From Candidatus Parabeggiatoa sp. nov. 2 (GTDB lineage Bacteria; Pseudomonadota; Gammaproteobacteria; Beggiatoales; Beggiatoaceae), in assembly GCA_002085445.1 (NCBI GenBank), contig NBMI01000010.1:20647-84646 (forward strand): DNA of 64,000 nucleotides, in the 5' to 3' direction. The notes beneath the pieces are model-generated. The model made no database searches. It had not been told where the DNA came from and was given only the letters and a program-made list of their open reading frames with translations. Positions 9,767-21,409 of this stretch are shown here, one piece after another. How positions within the stretch are numbered: position 1 is the stretch's first letter; every line of letters starts with the position of its first letter. Position numbers and translations under genes: made by a program.

Positions 9767-12574
9767 ATGACCGACCATTCATACCTTTATAACGCGGCTT
9801 TTCTTGATGAGTTGTATGAAACGTACTTAGCCAATCCTACTCAAGTGAGTGAAGAATGGCGTGACTATTTTGTGCAGTTGCAAAAAGAGCAACCCTTGTC
9901 ACGGCCAGAAATCAGCCATGCGCCGATTCGAGCCGCGTTTGCTCAACTTAAAACGCCGCTTTATGACAACTATTTACGCAAGGGCGCTGATAATGCAACA
10001 TTGGATGTTTTTGCCAAAAAACAGGCGGCCGTCTTGCGGCTAATTAATGCTCACCGTTTTCGGGGACATCAAGAAGCCAATTTAGATCCGTTACAGTTGC
10101 AAGAACGTGCTTATGTTGATGAGTTGTACCCCGAACATTACGGCCTCACTGAGGCCGATATGTCCACCGTGTTTCACACCGGTTCTTTGTACAGCGTGGA
10201 TAATGAGAAGTTATCGAATATCATCAAGCGAGTAAAAACCACTTACTGTGGCACTATCGGTGCAGAATACATGCACATCACCGAGACTAAGCAAAAACGC
10301 TGGATTCAACAACGTTTGGAAGGCCCGTTGGCTAAGCCCAATTTTTTGAGCGATACCAAACTCGATATTCTGGAACGTTTGACAGCGGCGCAAGGACTAG
10401 AAGAGTTTCTACAGACCAAATATGTTGGACAAAAACGCTTTTCTCTTGAAGGCTCAGACAGTTTGATTCCATTACTGGATGAACTCATTCAACGAGCCGG
10501 CTCAATGGGCGTTCAAGAAATCATCTTAGGTATGGCGCATCGTGGCCGTTTGAATGTGCTGGTGAACATTTTTGGCAAACGTCCTAAAGACCTTTTTGAC
10601 GAATTTGAAGGCAAAATCAATAGTCAAGTCGGCTCGGGTGATGTCAAATATCATCTCGGTTTTTCTTCAGATGTCATGACACCCGGTGGGCTAGTGCATT
10701 TAGCGATGGCCTTTAATCCTTCTCATTTAGAAATCATTAATCCGGTGGTAGAAGGTGCTGTCCGTGCCCGCCAAGAACGGCACCGGGATAAACAGCGTCA
10801 TCAAGTCTTACCGGTACTTATTCATGGTGATGCCGCGTTTGCCGGGCAAGGCGTGATTATGGAAACGCTGAATTTGTCGGAAACGCACGGTTATGGCACT
10901 GGTGGCACGGTGCATATTATTATTAATAATCAAATTGGTTTTACTAGCAGCGATCCATTGGAATCGCGCTCAACCTTGTATTGCACCGACGTTGTTAAAA
11001 TGGTGCAAGCCCCTATTTTTCATGTGAATGGGGATGATCCAGAAGCCGTGTTATTTGTCACTAAACTCGCTCTTAACTACCGGATGGCCTTCAATGAAGA
11101 TGTGGTTATTGACATGATATGCTATCGCCGTCATGGACATAACGAAGCGGATGATCCGTTTGTGACACAGCCGGTGATGTATCAAAAAATCACCAACCAT
11201 CCGAAAACTCAAGCCATTTATGCACGAAGCTTGATTGAAGAAGGCATTATTGGGCCCGAAGAAAGCGAAACTCTGTTGCAACAATACCGCGCGTCCCTAA
11301 AAACCAAAGAAGTGGTGTCGTTCCATCCAGTGAGTCAAGAGTTCAAACATGGGGTGGATTGGAAGCGTTATATGGGGACACACTGGACAACACCTGTAGA
11401 CACTCGTATCAGCAAAGAACAACTACAACGCTTGATCGAGAAATTCAGTACGATACCAGAAGGTTTTAAACTTAATCGCGGTGTCGCCAAAGTGACACAG
11501 GCTCGTCGGCAAATGGCTAAGGGCGAATTGCTGCTTGATTGGGGCTGTGCCGAAACGCTGGCTTATGCCACCTTATTGGAAGAAGGCTATCCAGTACGCT
11601 TATCCGGGCAAGATAGTGCCCGTGGCACATTTGCTCATCGCCATGCCGTGTTGCATGATCAAGACACCGGTGAAACTTATATGCCCTTACAATATATCTC
11701 TGATAAACCAGCCAAATTCTTGGTGATTAATTCGCTGCTTTCTGAAGGGGCCGTGTTGGGGTTTGAATTTGGCTACAGCGCGTCCGATCCAGATACCTTG
11801 GTTATTTGGGAAGCACAATTTGGTGATTTTGCGAATAACGCCCAAGTGGTGATAGATCAATTTATTAGTTCTTCGGAAGCGAAATGGCAACGTTATTCTG
11901 GCTTAGTCATGTTATTGCCGCATGGCTATGATGGGCAGGGGCCGGAACATTCTTCGGCTCGCCTTGAGCGTTATTTGCAGTTATGCGCCGAAGACAATAT
12001 TCAAGTTTGTGTGCCAAGCACACCGGCGCAATTTTTCCATAGCTTGAGGCGGCATATGCTGAGGCCTTATCGTAAGCCATTGATTATTATGACACCCAAG
12101 AGTTTACTGCGCCACAAACGGTGTGTGTCTCACATTGAAGACTTCACGGATCGGGGTTTTCAAACAGTGATCGATGAAATTCAAGACATAGCGCCAGAAA
12201 AAATTAAGCGTTTGCTCTTTTGCAGTGGTAAAGTCTACTACGATCTCATCGAAGCACGCCGAGAACAGGGTATTGATAACATTGCTATTGTTCGCATAGA
12301 ACAACTTTATCCCTACCCCAAAGAGGCGATAGCCAACGTGCTAAAACGCTATTTGAATCTTAAACAATGCGTGTGGGTACAAGAAGAGCCGCGCAATCAA
12401 GGCGCGTGGTGGTATCTGCGTGCCCACATGGATATCCATCTAGGAACGGGGGAGAGTCGAATTGAATATGTTGGGCGACCTTCTTCAGCTTCACCAGCGG
12501 CAGGTTATTTTCAAATTCACCGTGAGCAACGCCAAGCCTTGATTAGCGAGGCTTTGCAACTCAGTGAACAGTGA
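9767..12574 (+). CDS. sucA: 2-oxoglutarate dehydrogenase E1 component
   Basis: A 935-residue thiamine-diphosphate enzyme that decarboxylates 2-oxoglutarate and passes the succinyl group to the E2 lipoyl domain. The TPP/Mg site is visible as HGDAAFAGQG (residues 353-362) and NNQIGFT (387-393). The N-terminal YLYNAAFLDELYETYLANP matches the E2-binding start of the family, and the C-terminal WVQEEPRNQGAW is also conserved. Length is normal. It is followed by sucB and lpd on the same strand. The start codon follows an ATTACCA heptamer array, with no purine-rich ribosome site. Confidence 0.98.
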   Translation: MTDHSYLYNAAFLDELYETYLANPTQVSEEWRDYFVQLQKEQPLSRPEISHAPIRAAFAQLKTPLYDNYLRKGADNATLDVFAKKQAAVLRLINAHRFRGHQEANLDPLQLQERAYVDELYPEHYGLTEADMSTVFHTGSLYSVDNEKLSNIIKRVKTTYCGTIGAEYMHITETKQKRWIQQRLEGPLAKPNFLSDTKLDILERLTAAQGLEEFLQTKYVGQKRFSLEGSDSLIPLLDELIQRAGSMGVQEIILGMAHRGRLNVLVNIFGKRPKDLFDEFEGKINSQVGSGDVKYHLGFSSDVMTPGGLVHLAMAFNPSHLEIINPVVEGAVRARQERHRDKQRHQVLPVLIHGDAAFAGQGVIMETLNLSETHGYGTGGTVHIIINNQIGFTSSDPLESRSTLYCTDVVKMVQAPIFHVNGDDPEAVLFVTKLALNYRMAFNEDVVIDMICYRRHGHNEADDPFVTQPVMYQKITNHPKTQAIYARSLIEEGIIGPEESETLLQQYRASLKTKEVVSFHPVSQEFKHGVDWKRYMGTHWTTPVDTRISKEQLQRLIEKFSTIPEGFKLNRGVAKVTQARRQMAKGELLLDWGCAETLAYATLLEEGYPVRLSGQDSARGTFAHRHAVLHDQDTGETYMPLQYISDKPAKFLVINSLLSEGAVLGFEFGYSASDPDTLVIWEAQFGDFANNAQVVIDQFISSSEAKWQRYSGLVMLLPHGYDGQGPEHSSARLERYLQLCAEDNIQVCVPSTPAQFFHSLRRHMLRPYRKPLIIMTPKSLLRHKRCVSHIEDFTDRGFQTVIDEIQDIAPEKIKRLLFCSGKVYYDLIEARREQGIDNIAIVRIEQLYPYPKEAIANVLKRYLNLKQCVWVQEEPRNQGAWWYLRAHMDIHLGTGESRIEYVGRPSSASPAAGYFQIHREQRQALISEALQLSEQ

Positions 12575-12710
12575 TCACTGAAATAGCTGAGCACTGACAA
12601 GACTGATCACTGAAATAGCTGAGCACTGACAAGACTGATCACTGACAAAACGGATCACTGACAAAACGGATCACTGACAAAACGGATCATTGAGAAGAGA
12701 GGATTTGCTT
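12575..12710 (+). repeat. ACTGATCACTGA-type repeats between sucA and sucB
   Basis: The gap is made almost entirely of TGATCACTGA, TGAGCACTGACAAGA and ACAAAACGGATCACTG units, similar to the TAACTGA-type heptamers of Beggiatoaceae. The last unit ends at AGAGAGGA (about 12696-12703), which serves as ribosome-binding site for sucB. Confidence 0.7.
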
Positions 12711-14090
12711 GTGTCTATCGAAGAAATAAAAGTGCCCGTTCTCGCGGAATCGGTTGCCGACGCCACTTTATTAAATTGGCAGAAACAATCCGGTGATACT
12801 GTGCGAGAAGGCGAACCATTGGTTGAAATTGAAACCGATAAAGTGGTTTTAGAGGTGGTTGCCCCTCAATCAGGCACATTGACCGATATTATCAAAGCCG
12901 ATGGCGAAAATGTCCAGAGTGAGGAAGTTATTGCACATATTGATACCAGCGCCGTCGCTACGACAGCACCGAAACCGATTCCCGTTTTGATGGATGAAGT
13001 TGCAGTCTCCCCGAAGGTAGAACCTGCGCCTACCGCTGCGCCAGCAGCGGCTCCCGCAAAAACCAGTCCTGCTGTCCGCAAAATGGCGGCCGAACAGGGC
13101 ATTGAGCCATCGACTGTTCCGCATTCGGGTGATCGCGTCACTAAGGCCGATATATTGCAACAATCCGCCCCAGCGGTTTTACAAAGGAAAGAGACTGATT
13201 TCACACGGCCGCAAAAGGTGGAACTTGCACCTTTTCCGGTTTCACAAAAACCAACATCTTCTCCTTTTTCACAAAAAGAGGAATTCACACCTACTCTCTT
13301 TTCGCAAAGAGAGGAATCTACACCTTCTTCCCTTTCCCAAAGGGAAAAAGCACCTTCTCCTCTTTCTCAACAAAGGGGGAATTTATCAGATCGCCCCGAA
13401 GAACGAGTGCCAATGACGCGCTTGCGAAAACGGGTTGCTGAGCGTTTACTCAGTGCCCAACATGAACACGCTATCCTCACTACCTTCAATGAAATCAATA
13501 TGAAGCAGGTGATGGATTTACGCAGTAAATACAAAGAAGCGTTTGAAAAAAAGCATGGTATAAAATTGGGCTTTATGTCTTTCTTTACCAAGGCTGCGAT
13601 AGCGGCCCTGCAAAAATTCCCCGTTGTCAATGCTTCCACCGAAGGCGATGACATTATTTATCATGGCTACTATGATATTGGTATCGCCGTTAGTACGCCA
13701 CGCGGTTTGGTGGTGCCGATTTTGCGCGATGTTGATATGATGTCGTTTGCCGAAATGGAAAAAAATATTGCCAATTTGGGTAGACGCGCCCGTGATGCCC
13801 AGTTGACCATAGAAGATTTGACCGGTGGCACGTTTAGCATTACCAACGGCGGCATTTTTGGATCGATGCTTTCTACGCCAATTCTGAATCCACCGCAAAG
13901 TGCCATTTTGGGTATGCACAACATTGTTGAGCGTCCCGTTGCCGAAAAGGGTCAAGTTGTCATTCGTCCGGTGATGTATGTGGCCTTGTCTTATGATCAT
14001 CGCTTAGTTGATGGACGTGATGCAGTGCAGTTTTTGGTCGCTATTAAAAATGCGATAGAAGAGCCTAGTCGTTTATTATTAGATATATAG
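12711..14090 (+). CDS. sucB: 2-oxoglutarate dehydrogenase E2 (dihydrolipoyl succinyltransferase)
   Basis: The frame is open from TTG 12690, but GTG 12711, preceded by AGAGAGGA, puts [13 protein letters not shown] at the N-terminus as in the family (459 residues). Domains: lipoyl domain with lysine in ETDKVVLEV (about residue 44); Ala/Pro linker; E1/E3-binding domain [13 protein letters not shown]...RVTKADIL; a second linker; and the acyltransferase core with catalytic His near residue 430 in [12 protein letters not shown]. The second linker (about 155-225) is odd. It is built from reiterated SQREE/SQKEE units encoded by short palindromes such as CCCTTTCCCAAAGGG. It forms the core of the complex with SucA and Lpd. 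Confidence 0.96.
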   Translation: MSIEEIKVPVLAESVADATLLNWQKQSGDTVREGEPLVEIETDKVVLEVVAPQSGTLTDIIKADGENVQSEEVIAHIDTSAVATTAPKPIPVLMDEVAVSPKVEPAPTAAPAAAPAKTSPAVRKMAAEQGIEPSTVPHSGDRVTKADILQQSAPAVLQRKETDFTRPQKVELAPFPVSQKPTSSPFSQKEEFTPTLFSQREESTPSSLSQREKAPSPLSQQRGNLSDRPEERVPMTRLRKRVAERLLSAQHEHAILTTFNEINMKQVMDLRSKYKEAFEKKHGIKLGFMSFFTKAAIAALQKFPVVNASTEGDDIIYHGYYDIGIAVSTPRGLVVPILRDVDMMSFAEMEKNIANLGRRARDAQLTIEDLTGGTFSITNGGIFGSMLSTPILNPPQSAILGMHNIVERPVAEKGQVVIRPVMYVALSYDHRLVDGRDAVQFLVAIKNAIEEPSRLLLDI

Positions 14091-16013
<1,923 letters not shown>

Positions 16014-16156
16014 TTTTCCGCCTACCCGTTTGTAGTAGGCGATTTATCGCCTCACCTACTCGTTTGTAGTAGGCGATTTATCGCCTCACCTACCCGTTTG
16101 TAGTAGGCGATTTATCGCCTCAGCCAAACTAAAGTTTGGACTCCTAGTTGGAACAA
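16014..16156. repeat. Three GTAGTAGGCGATTTATCGCC hairpins
   Basis: Three tandem copies of a GTAGGCGATTTATCGCC palindrome lie between two convergent genes (lpd and the symporter), followed by one CCAAACTAAAGTTTGG hairpin. They may act as a bidirectional terminator. The same palindromes recur at 51965-52015, and as GGCGCTTTAGCGCC at 54266 and 60880-60980. Confidence 0.65.
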
Positions 16157-17410
16157 CTATTGTTTATTATAGGTACCTTGATCTAATGCACCTTCGCTCT
16201 TAGCAATAATCGTGGCGGCCGCCGCGTCGCCGGTGACATTGACAGCGGTACGCATCATATCCAAAAGACGATCTACACCAATAATCAAGGCAATACCTTC
16301 AACCGGTAATCCGACTTGATTGAGTACCATCGCCAACATAATCAATCCAACGCCCGGCACGCCGGCTGTACCAATTGAAGCTAAGGTTGCCGTCAAAATC
16401 ACGGCCAGATACTGGCCCAAACTCAAATCAATGCCATAGACATTGGCAATAAATACCGTGGCAACGCCCTGCATAATCGCGGTACCATCCATATTAATCG
16501 TTGCGCCCAGTGGGATGATAAACGAGGCGACGGAGTTGTCTACACCGAGTCGCTTTTCGGTGTTTTCGATATTAATAGGAATCGTAGCGTTACTGCTGGC
16601 GGTACTGAAGGCAAAGATTTGTACTGGCCGCATTTTCTTAAAAAATACCCCAACGTTCAAGCCTGAGAGCATCTTTATCAAAATGGGATAAGACACAAAA
16701 GCGTGTACGACAAGAACGGCGGCAACAACCAAAAAATAGCTCAACAAGGGCATAAAGGCCTCAAACCCTTGTAACGCAAAGGTTTTCGCAATTAAACAGA
16801 AGATGCCAATCGGCGCAAACTTCATGATGATGACGACCAGTTGCATCATAACGGCATTGTAGCTATTGAAGTGCTGTTCAACACGTTTGCCGGATTCGCC
16901 CGCCATGACAATGGCAATACCAAACAGCAAGGAAAAGACTATCAATGGCAACATTTGGCCTTCAGCCATGGCCGCAACGGGATTATCAGGCACAAGGTTG
17001 ATAATCGTTTGGGCGACGGATGGACTTTCCTTGGGGGTGAATTCTTGAACTGTCGTTGAGGAAAGATCGAAGCCTTGCCCAGGGGCTATTACAACGGCTG
17101 CCGTGATGGCGAGGGTGATGGCAAGTGCGGTTGTCCCTAAATAAAAAAGAACTGCTTTACCGCCTAAGCGGCCTAATTTCTTAATATCGCCCAACGCGGC
17201 GGTACCACACACCAGTGAGATAAAGACTAACGGTACCACCAACATTTTCAGTGTCTTGACAAAGATTTGTCCGATAACATGGAACACGTCGCCGACTATA
17301 AAGTCACTAACGAAGCTTATATCCATCAAGAAGATATTGAGTATTCCGCCCAAGATGCCACCGATGAGCATCGCGAATAGGATTTGTGTCGTCAAACTTT
17401 TTGCGTTCAT
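16157..17410 (-). CDS. Dicarboxylate/amino acid:cation symporter (DAACS family)
   Basis: A 417-residue membrane transporter counted from ATG 17410, preceded by AAAGAGG; an extension to 17440 is possible but lacks family similarity. The DAACS signature is present: the Ser-rich hairpin FSTASSNATIPI, then GATINMDGTA (substrate/Na site) and the second hairpin ASIGTAGVPG. Hydrophobic segments run throughout. The family takes up glutamate, aspartate or C4-dicarboxylates with Na+ or H+. Next to TCA-cycle genes a dicarboxylate substrate is plausible, but the sequence does not decide it. Confidence 0.9.
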   Translation of the reverse strand: MNAKSLTTQILFAMLIGGILGGILNIFLMDISFVSDFIVGDVFHVIGQIFVKTLKMLVVPLVFISLVCGTAALGDIKKLGRLGGKAVLFYLGTTALAITLAITAAVVIAPGQGFDLSSTTVQEFTPKESPSVAQTIINLVPDNPVAAMAEGQMLPLIVFSLLFGIAIVMAGESGKRVEQHFNSYNAVMMQLVVIIMKFAPIGIFCLIAKTFALQGFEAFMPLLSYFLVVAAVLVVHAFVSYPILIKMLSGLNVGVFFKKMRPVQIFAFSTASSNATIPINIENTEKRLGVDNSVASFIIPLGATINMDGTAIMQGVATVFIANVYGIDLSLGQYLAVILTATLASIGTAGVPGVGLIMLAMVLNQVGLPVEGIALIIGVDRLLDMMRTAVNVTGDAAAATIIAKSEGALDQGTYNKQ

Positions 17411-17725
17411 TATGGCCTCTTTATTGTTAATAGACTGCACACGGGCATAACTTGAAACTTATTTCGCTTCGCTCATGACTTCGTTTCGTATCGAAGCTTC
17501 GCTCGGAAACCGTTTGTTCCCGCGCCAAGTATAACACCGCCCTTACCCTCACCCTCAATGCATTAAGGAAAAATCCACAAAAGTCGTATCCACCTGATTT
17601 CATCTGTATTTTGGTGGATACGCTTAGCGATATCGGCCCCCTACATTGGGATTATAGATATCCAGATAAGTTCTGAGCTAAGGAACCCTACATTGTCTTA
17701 AGCAGCAGGGGTGAGGGTGAACTAA

Positions 17726-18604
17726 TCAGATCATCTCAGGCCCATCGTAATTACTATTGGGGTTATCGGGATCGACTTTTATCTGTTCGCGTCGCCGCTG
17801 TGCACGTTTTTGCATCGCCTCCGCTTTGACAGGAATGGTCATTTCCCCAAACAAGACTTGTTTAAGCAGCCTAAAGCCAAACTTTAATAAGGCCACATCG
17901 TCTGTGAAAAGTAGCTCAAATTCTTCGGCCGTTAAGTCGTAAACCTCCGAAAATCCGTCACTTTTTACAAATACCCTTAAGCTGTCTAGGTTATAACTGA
18001 CCATAAAAAAGAATTGAAAACTACGCGGTGAGGGCTTGCCTATGGTAGGCCCGGCCGAGCGTTTTTTCAAGATAATCTGTCGCCATTCATGGCAATTGTC
18101 GTCATAGTGATCCACGCCTTGTTCTTTGCGATAATCACGAATCGCAATGGTACGAGGTTCATTATGACCAAGGCAATGGTCTTCCTTGATTAAAAAATAG
18201 ACATTTTCATCGCTAGAGGAATCCTGTTTACGCATGGACATCAAGCCGAGCGCGTAATATCGACAGACGGTTGGGCGATCTTCATAGACACTACAACCCT
18301 CTTCACGGAGAAACGGACAAGCGGGATTATCATCGGCCGTGCGAATTTTTACCCCTGGCATTCCGTGAGCGTCTATTTCATAAGGGACGGTATATTGTGC
18401 TAAAAACTCATTGGAAGTCAGAGCCAAGCATTGTTTCAAGCGCAAAATGTCGTAAGGGGTAAGTGTAATATCAATACGCTTACAGCATTCATTGAAACAG
18501 GCAATGTCTTTATGACAACGAAATTGGATGGTGTCGTCTAAAGAAAGTTTGACGGGTTGAAGGGGGCTATCGTGAGGGAAGTTTCCTAAAGGTGAGTCAC
18601 TCAT
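17726..18604 (-). CDS. YkgJ family cysteine-cluster protein
   Basis: A 292-residue soluble protein with the YkgJ-type cysteine pattern: C30, C36, C40 and C41 (FRCHKDIACFNECCKR), then CPFLREEGC...PTVCRYYALG about 75-95 residues later. This arrangement is thought to bind zinc or an iron-sulfur centre; the family function is not established. The C-terminal third is charged and may be a coiled or disordered tail. A GC-rich palindrome (GGGAGCCGATTACG... at 18625-18660) lies just upstream of its start. Confidence 0.85.
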   Translation of the reverse strand: MSDSPLGNFPHDSPLQPVKLSLDDTIQFRCHKDIACFNECCKRIDITLTPYDILRLKQCLALTSNEFLAQYTVPYEIDAHGMPGVKIRTADDNPACPFLREEGCSVYEDRPTVCRYYALGLMSMRKQDSSSDENVYFLIKEDHCLGHNEPRTIAIRDYRKEQGVDHYDDNCHEWRQIILKKRSAGPTIGKPSPRSFQFFFMVSYNLDSLRVFVKSDGFSEVYDLTAEEFELLFTDDVALLKFGFRLLKQVLFGEMTIPVKAEAMQKRAQRRREQIKVDPDNPNSNYDGPEMI

Positions 18605-18854
18605 TAATAAAGTCCTTTTTTGTAGGGAGCCGATTACGCGACGCTAATCGGCCCCCTACGCTTGCTAGGCTTGCGATATAGTGAGCCTAAATGACTTGTA
18701 AAATTATCGTATAGCAAAGACAGATACTAAGTACCCGTGCAGGTATTTTAAAAAAATAAACCTTGTGCCATAACACTGGAAAACTCTTGCACAGGTACTT
18801 ATCCCTTTCCAGGATAGTATCTGCCCTTACAAATTATTCAGGATGTTATAAGTG
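18605..18854. other. Spacer with palindrome and a 72-bp inverted-repeat element
   Basis: A palindrome around 18622-18660 (AGGGAGCCGATTACG... with ...GCTAATCGGCCCCCTA) lies upstream of the YkgJ gene and could be part of its regulatory region. The 72-bp element at 18729-18800 is listed separately. Nothing else is recognised. Confidence 0.5.
18729..18800. mobile_element. 72-bp miniature element, copy 1
   Basis: Bounded by AAGTACCCGTGCA and TGCACAGGTACTT as imperfect terminal inverted repeats. The same element, inverted, lies at 24917-24991. The interior is AT-rich with TTTTAAAA...GGAAAAC conserved. Confidence 0.6.
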
Positions 18855-19471
18855 AAAAGTAGCGAAGAAAGCGAAAAAAACTCGTCTATTGGGGGCCATA
18901 TGATCGCTTAACTATGTTTAAACTTTTTTTAGATCGTAGCTCGTTGTTGTTTAAATTCTTGGATTCTCTCAACAAGCTTATCAAGGTGATCATCTGTCAC
19001 ATGAATATCCACCATATGATCTCCTTTCACGATGAAAAGCAGTGTTGCAGCATAGTCTTCTGGCGTATTGTCTGTGTTGATAGTAATTTCTTGATTTTTC
19101 TGGGTTCTGTGAGCCATATCTTCTCCTTAACTTGATTAAGGAATTTGCTAGTAACATAATCCGCGCCGTCAGCCTCAGCGAACATAGCTCCAGTTCACAT
19201 CGGGGCGCTGTTCCATAAAGAGGATTTTTGTAGGGTGGGCAAAATCCTTTTCTTGCCCACCAGCCTCATTATAAAAATTAAGTTTGTTCCCGCGCTGAGT
19301 ATAGAACACACCCACCGCAACTCGTAAAAAATGGGGGTGTTCTATCGAACTTCAAGTGAATTTTTGTCGGAATAGACACAAATAATATTCCATGTTAACA
19401 ATTATCAATATGTTAAGTCATCATATGGCCCCCAATAGACAAGCTTTCTACAAGCTTTCTTCGCTACTTTT
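18855..19471. repeat. 617-bp unit bounded by two-part perfect inverted repeats
   Basis: Outer arms AAAAGTAGCGAAGAAAGC (18855-18872) and its exact complement at 19454-19471 enclose inner arms CTATTGGGGGCCATATGAT (18886-18904) and its complement at 19420-19438. Between them sits one 62-residue ORF. GGGGGCCATAT also occurs in the repeats at 57.8-63.8 kb. Confidence 0.75.
18929..19117 (-). CDS. Small hypothetical protein, 62 residues
   Basis: ATG 19117 follows AGGAGA (about 7 nt), a good ribosome site. The sequence starts MAHRTQKNQEITINTDN, has a hydrophobic ATLLFIVKG segment and ends HLDKLVERIQEFKQQR, probably an amphipathic helix. No family is recognised. It is the only ORF inside the 617-bp inverted-repeat unit, so it may be cargo. 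Confidence 0.5.
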   Translation of the reverse strand: MAHRTQKNQEITINTDNTPEDYAATLLFIVKGDHMVDIHVTDDHLDKLVERIQEFKQQRATI

Positions 19472-20178
19472 GTGAACGATACAAGCTTTTAACCAAATCC
19501 GAGATTGGTAATGCCCATAGCCTTTTGTCCATTATCCACAGCCCATTACCCAGTCAAGGAGACGGACAAAACGGCTCAAAGATGACTGTGTATGCGAATA
19601 GCGAAAGGCGACATAATGAGTACAGTCCTGCAGCAAAAAAAAAGCCAAAGTTTCATAAAACAGAAACGCGTTTCAAACGCCATCGGGTTTAAACCGGGCA
19701 ATAACTTCTCTCTGTGATTACCCATTCGCCATTCCCATCAATGAAAATTAAAGCATAATACCAAATTTATTAACAAACCTCTAATTTTAATAACAATTGC
19801 CCGACAGAAATAACCCACCTTCGAGGCGCTGACTGAGGTGAAACTCTTGAATTTTTGGAGCCGGCCCTTATAACTGTGCGGTGAGTGCAGCGCTTTAATT
19901 AGGCGTGGTTCTAACCAAAAACCGTGTTTTTGGAGATAAAATGGCGAGCTAATGTAAGTTGCGGCATGAATATTGAGGTTATTTTATACGGAACTTAACG
20001 AAAAATCCGTGTTTCGGACTCCCAGTCAAATTACTTAATTATGTAATCTTTTCATTTTTCATTTTTCATTAGTAGTATAACCGCCGAGAACCAAGGCAAT
20101 ACGCCCTCTTTGAAAAGTGAGGGCTTTGGGATATTCCCCCACTCTTAGGAGTGCTATTATTAACATTTGTTAACATAA
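19472..20178. other. Spacer without recognised gene
   Basis: No open frame with coding character was found. AT-rich stretches alternate with GC-richer ones around 19600-19940. A structured RNA cannot be excluded but nothing specific was recognised. A TTTTCATTTTTCATT stretch at 20047-20070 resembles repeats elsewhere. Confidence 0.4.
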
Positions 20179-20367
20179 ATGAATCGGATGTTATATTTAA
20201 GTGAAATACTAATACAGCATCACGAGTTGCAAACTTTTGAAGAATTAGTCGAACTCGTCAAACAGAAAGCCCAATCGGGTGAGCGTTTTTTTCGTATGGA
20301 CGTGCGCCCATCTTTTCCAGACACTCCCGAAAATTGGGAAGATCGTTTAGAAGCGGCCTTTTACTAA
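20179..20367 (+). CDS. Small hypothetical protein upstream of cas6
   Basis: A 62-residue frame (MNRMLYLSEILIQHHELQTF to DRLEAAFY) rich in Glu, with a probable helix at LVELVKQKAQSGER. No family is recognised. A second, broken copy of its last two-thirds lies 260 bp downstream, and most of the differences between the copies are single bases. A real start at the second Met is possible. The ribosome site is weak. Confidence 0.4.
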   Translation: MNRMLYLSEILIQHHELQTFEELVELVKQKAQSGERFFRMDVRPSFPDTPENWEDRLEAAFY

Positions 20368-20429
20368 CCCAGTGTTCAGTGATCAGTAATCAGTGATCAA
20401 CGATCTGTGAAAAGTGTAAAATGATCATT

Positions 20430-20625
20430 GAACAAAAAGTCGAATTCGTCAAACAGAAGCCCAATCGAGTGAGCGTTTTTTTCGTATGTTATAACTCTTA
20501 GAATTTTGTTCTCTCAACCTAAAACTCTAATTGGCTTTTGCATTAATGAATTGGCAGTGACGTGCGCCCACCTTTTCCAGACACTCCCGAAAATTGGCAA
20601 GAACGTTTAGAAACTGCCTTTTACT
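20430..20625 (+). pseudogene. Broken duplicate of the 62-residue ORF
   Basis: 20430-20488 and 20559-20625 match 20238-20367 (GTCGAATTCGTCAAACAGAA, GAGCGTTTTTTTCGTATG, then GACGTGCGCCCA). A foreign 70-bp segment (20489-20558) sits exactly between CGTATG and GACGTG. One base is also missing early on (AGAAGCCC versus AGAAAGCCC). Both copies are followed by AGTGATCA-type heptamers. Confidence 0.7.
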
Positions 20626-20691
20626 AACCCAGTGATCACTGAAAATTGATAACTGATCACTAATAACTGATCACTGAAAACTGAAAAACGG

Positions 20692-21387
20692 GTGAGTGAC
20701 ATGTTGTGGCAAGATGATGAGCCTCAAAAAGAGGCAGCTATCGAACAGACTATTGTGGATATGGTCTTTGACATGAATTGTCGTTGTTTACCGGTCGATC
20801 ATGCTTATGCTCTATCCCAAGCGATTTCCAAGGCCTTGCCTTGGTTTGAGCAAGAACCACAGGCGGGATTGCTTTTGATTCATGGGGCCGAATCGGGCAA
20901 CGGCTGGATTCGCCCTGATGAGCAAGATGATCTATTGTATTTGTCGCGCCGTACCAAGCTGACGCTGCGCCTACCTCAACACCGTCTCGCCGAGGCAAAA
21001 ACGCTCAGCGGCATGACTTTAGATATTGGCGGCTACTCGCTCAAAGTTGGCGCGGCTAAAGAAAAGCCACTTAGTCAAATGCCGGTATTGTTTGCGCGAC
21101 ATATCGTCGCAAATCCGCAACAAGATGAGGACGCTTTTTTAGACACGGTTGTTGCACAATTGCAAAAAATGGGGATTCAGTGTCGCAAAGCGTTGTGTGG
21201 CAGAAGCCACCGCTTTAAATTGCCCGACGGTGATTTATTCACACGAAGTTTAATGATCGCCGATCTGGCACCGCAAGATTCGATGACTTTGCAAGAGCGG
21301 GGCTTGGGCGAGGGTAGGAAAATGGGTTGTGGACTGTTTGTGCCCCATAAGGACATCAAATCGATGAATCCTGACGCGGAAAAGTGA
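20692..21387 (+). CDS. cas6: Cas6/Cmx6-like CRISPR RNA endonuclease (orphan)
   Basis: A 231-residue protein (GTG 20692; ATG 20701 is an alternative). The features fit the type I-MYXAN Cas6/Cmx6 family: VFDMNCRCLPVDHAYALSQA at residues 24-43, SRRTKLTLRLPQHRL and LDIGGYSLKVGA in the middle, and a C-terminal glycine-rich ERGLGEGRKMGCGLFVPHK, the Cas6 G-rich loop. Cas6 cuts repeat RNA into crRNAs. No other cas gene or CRISPR array is in the window, so it may serve an array elsewhere or be a leftover. Upstream lie AACTGATCACT heptamer repeats; downstream is a miniature element. Confidence 0.8.
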   Translation: MSDMLWQDDEPQKEAAIEQTIVDMVFDMNCRCLPVDHAYALSQAISKALPWFEQEPQAGLLLIHGAESGNGWIRPDEQDDLLYLSRRTKLTLRLPQHRLAEAKTLSGMTLDIGGYSLKVGAAKEKPLSQMPVLFARHIVANPQQDEDAFLDTVVAQLQKMGIQCRKALCGRSHRFKLPDGDLFTRSLMIADLAPQDSMTLQERGLGEGRKMGCGLFVPHKDIKSMNPDAEK

Positions 21388-21409
21388 ATTGATAATTGGT
21401 AATTGGTAC

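Noticed and set aside
12690..12710. Longer SucB start at TTG 12690
   Set aside because: The GTG at 12711 has AGAGAGGA at the right distance and gives the family N-terminus.
19472..20178. Structured RNA in the 700-bp gap before the small ORF
   Set aside because: Some GC-richer segments look conserved, but I could not identify any known RNA or a convincing fold.
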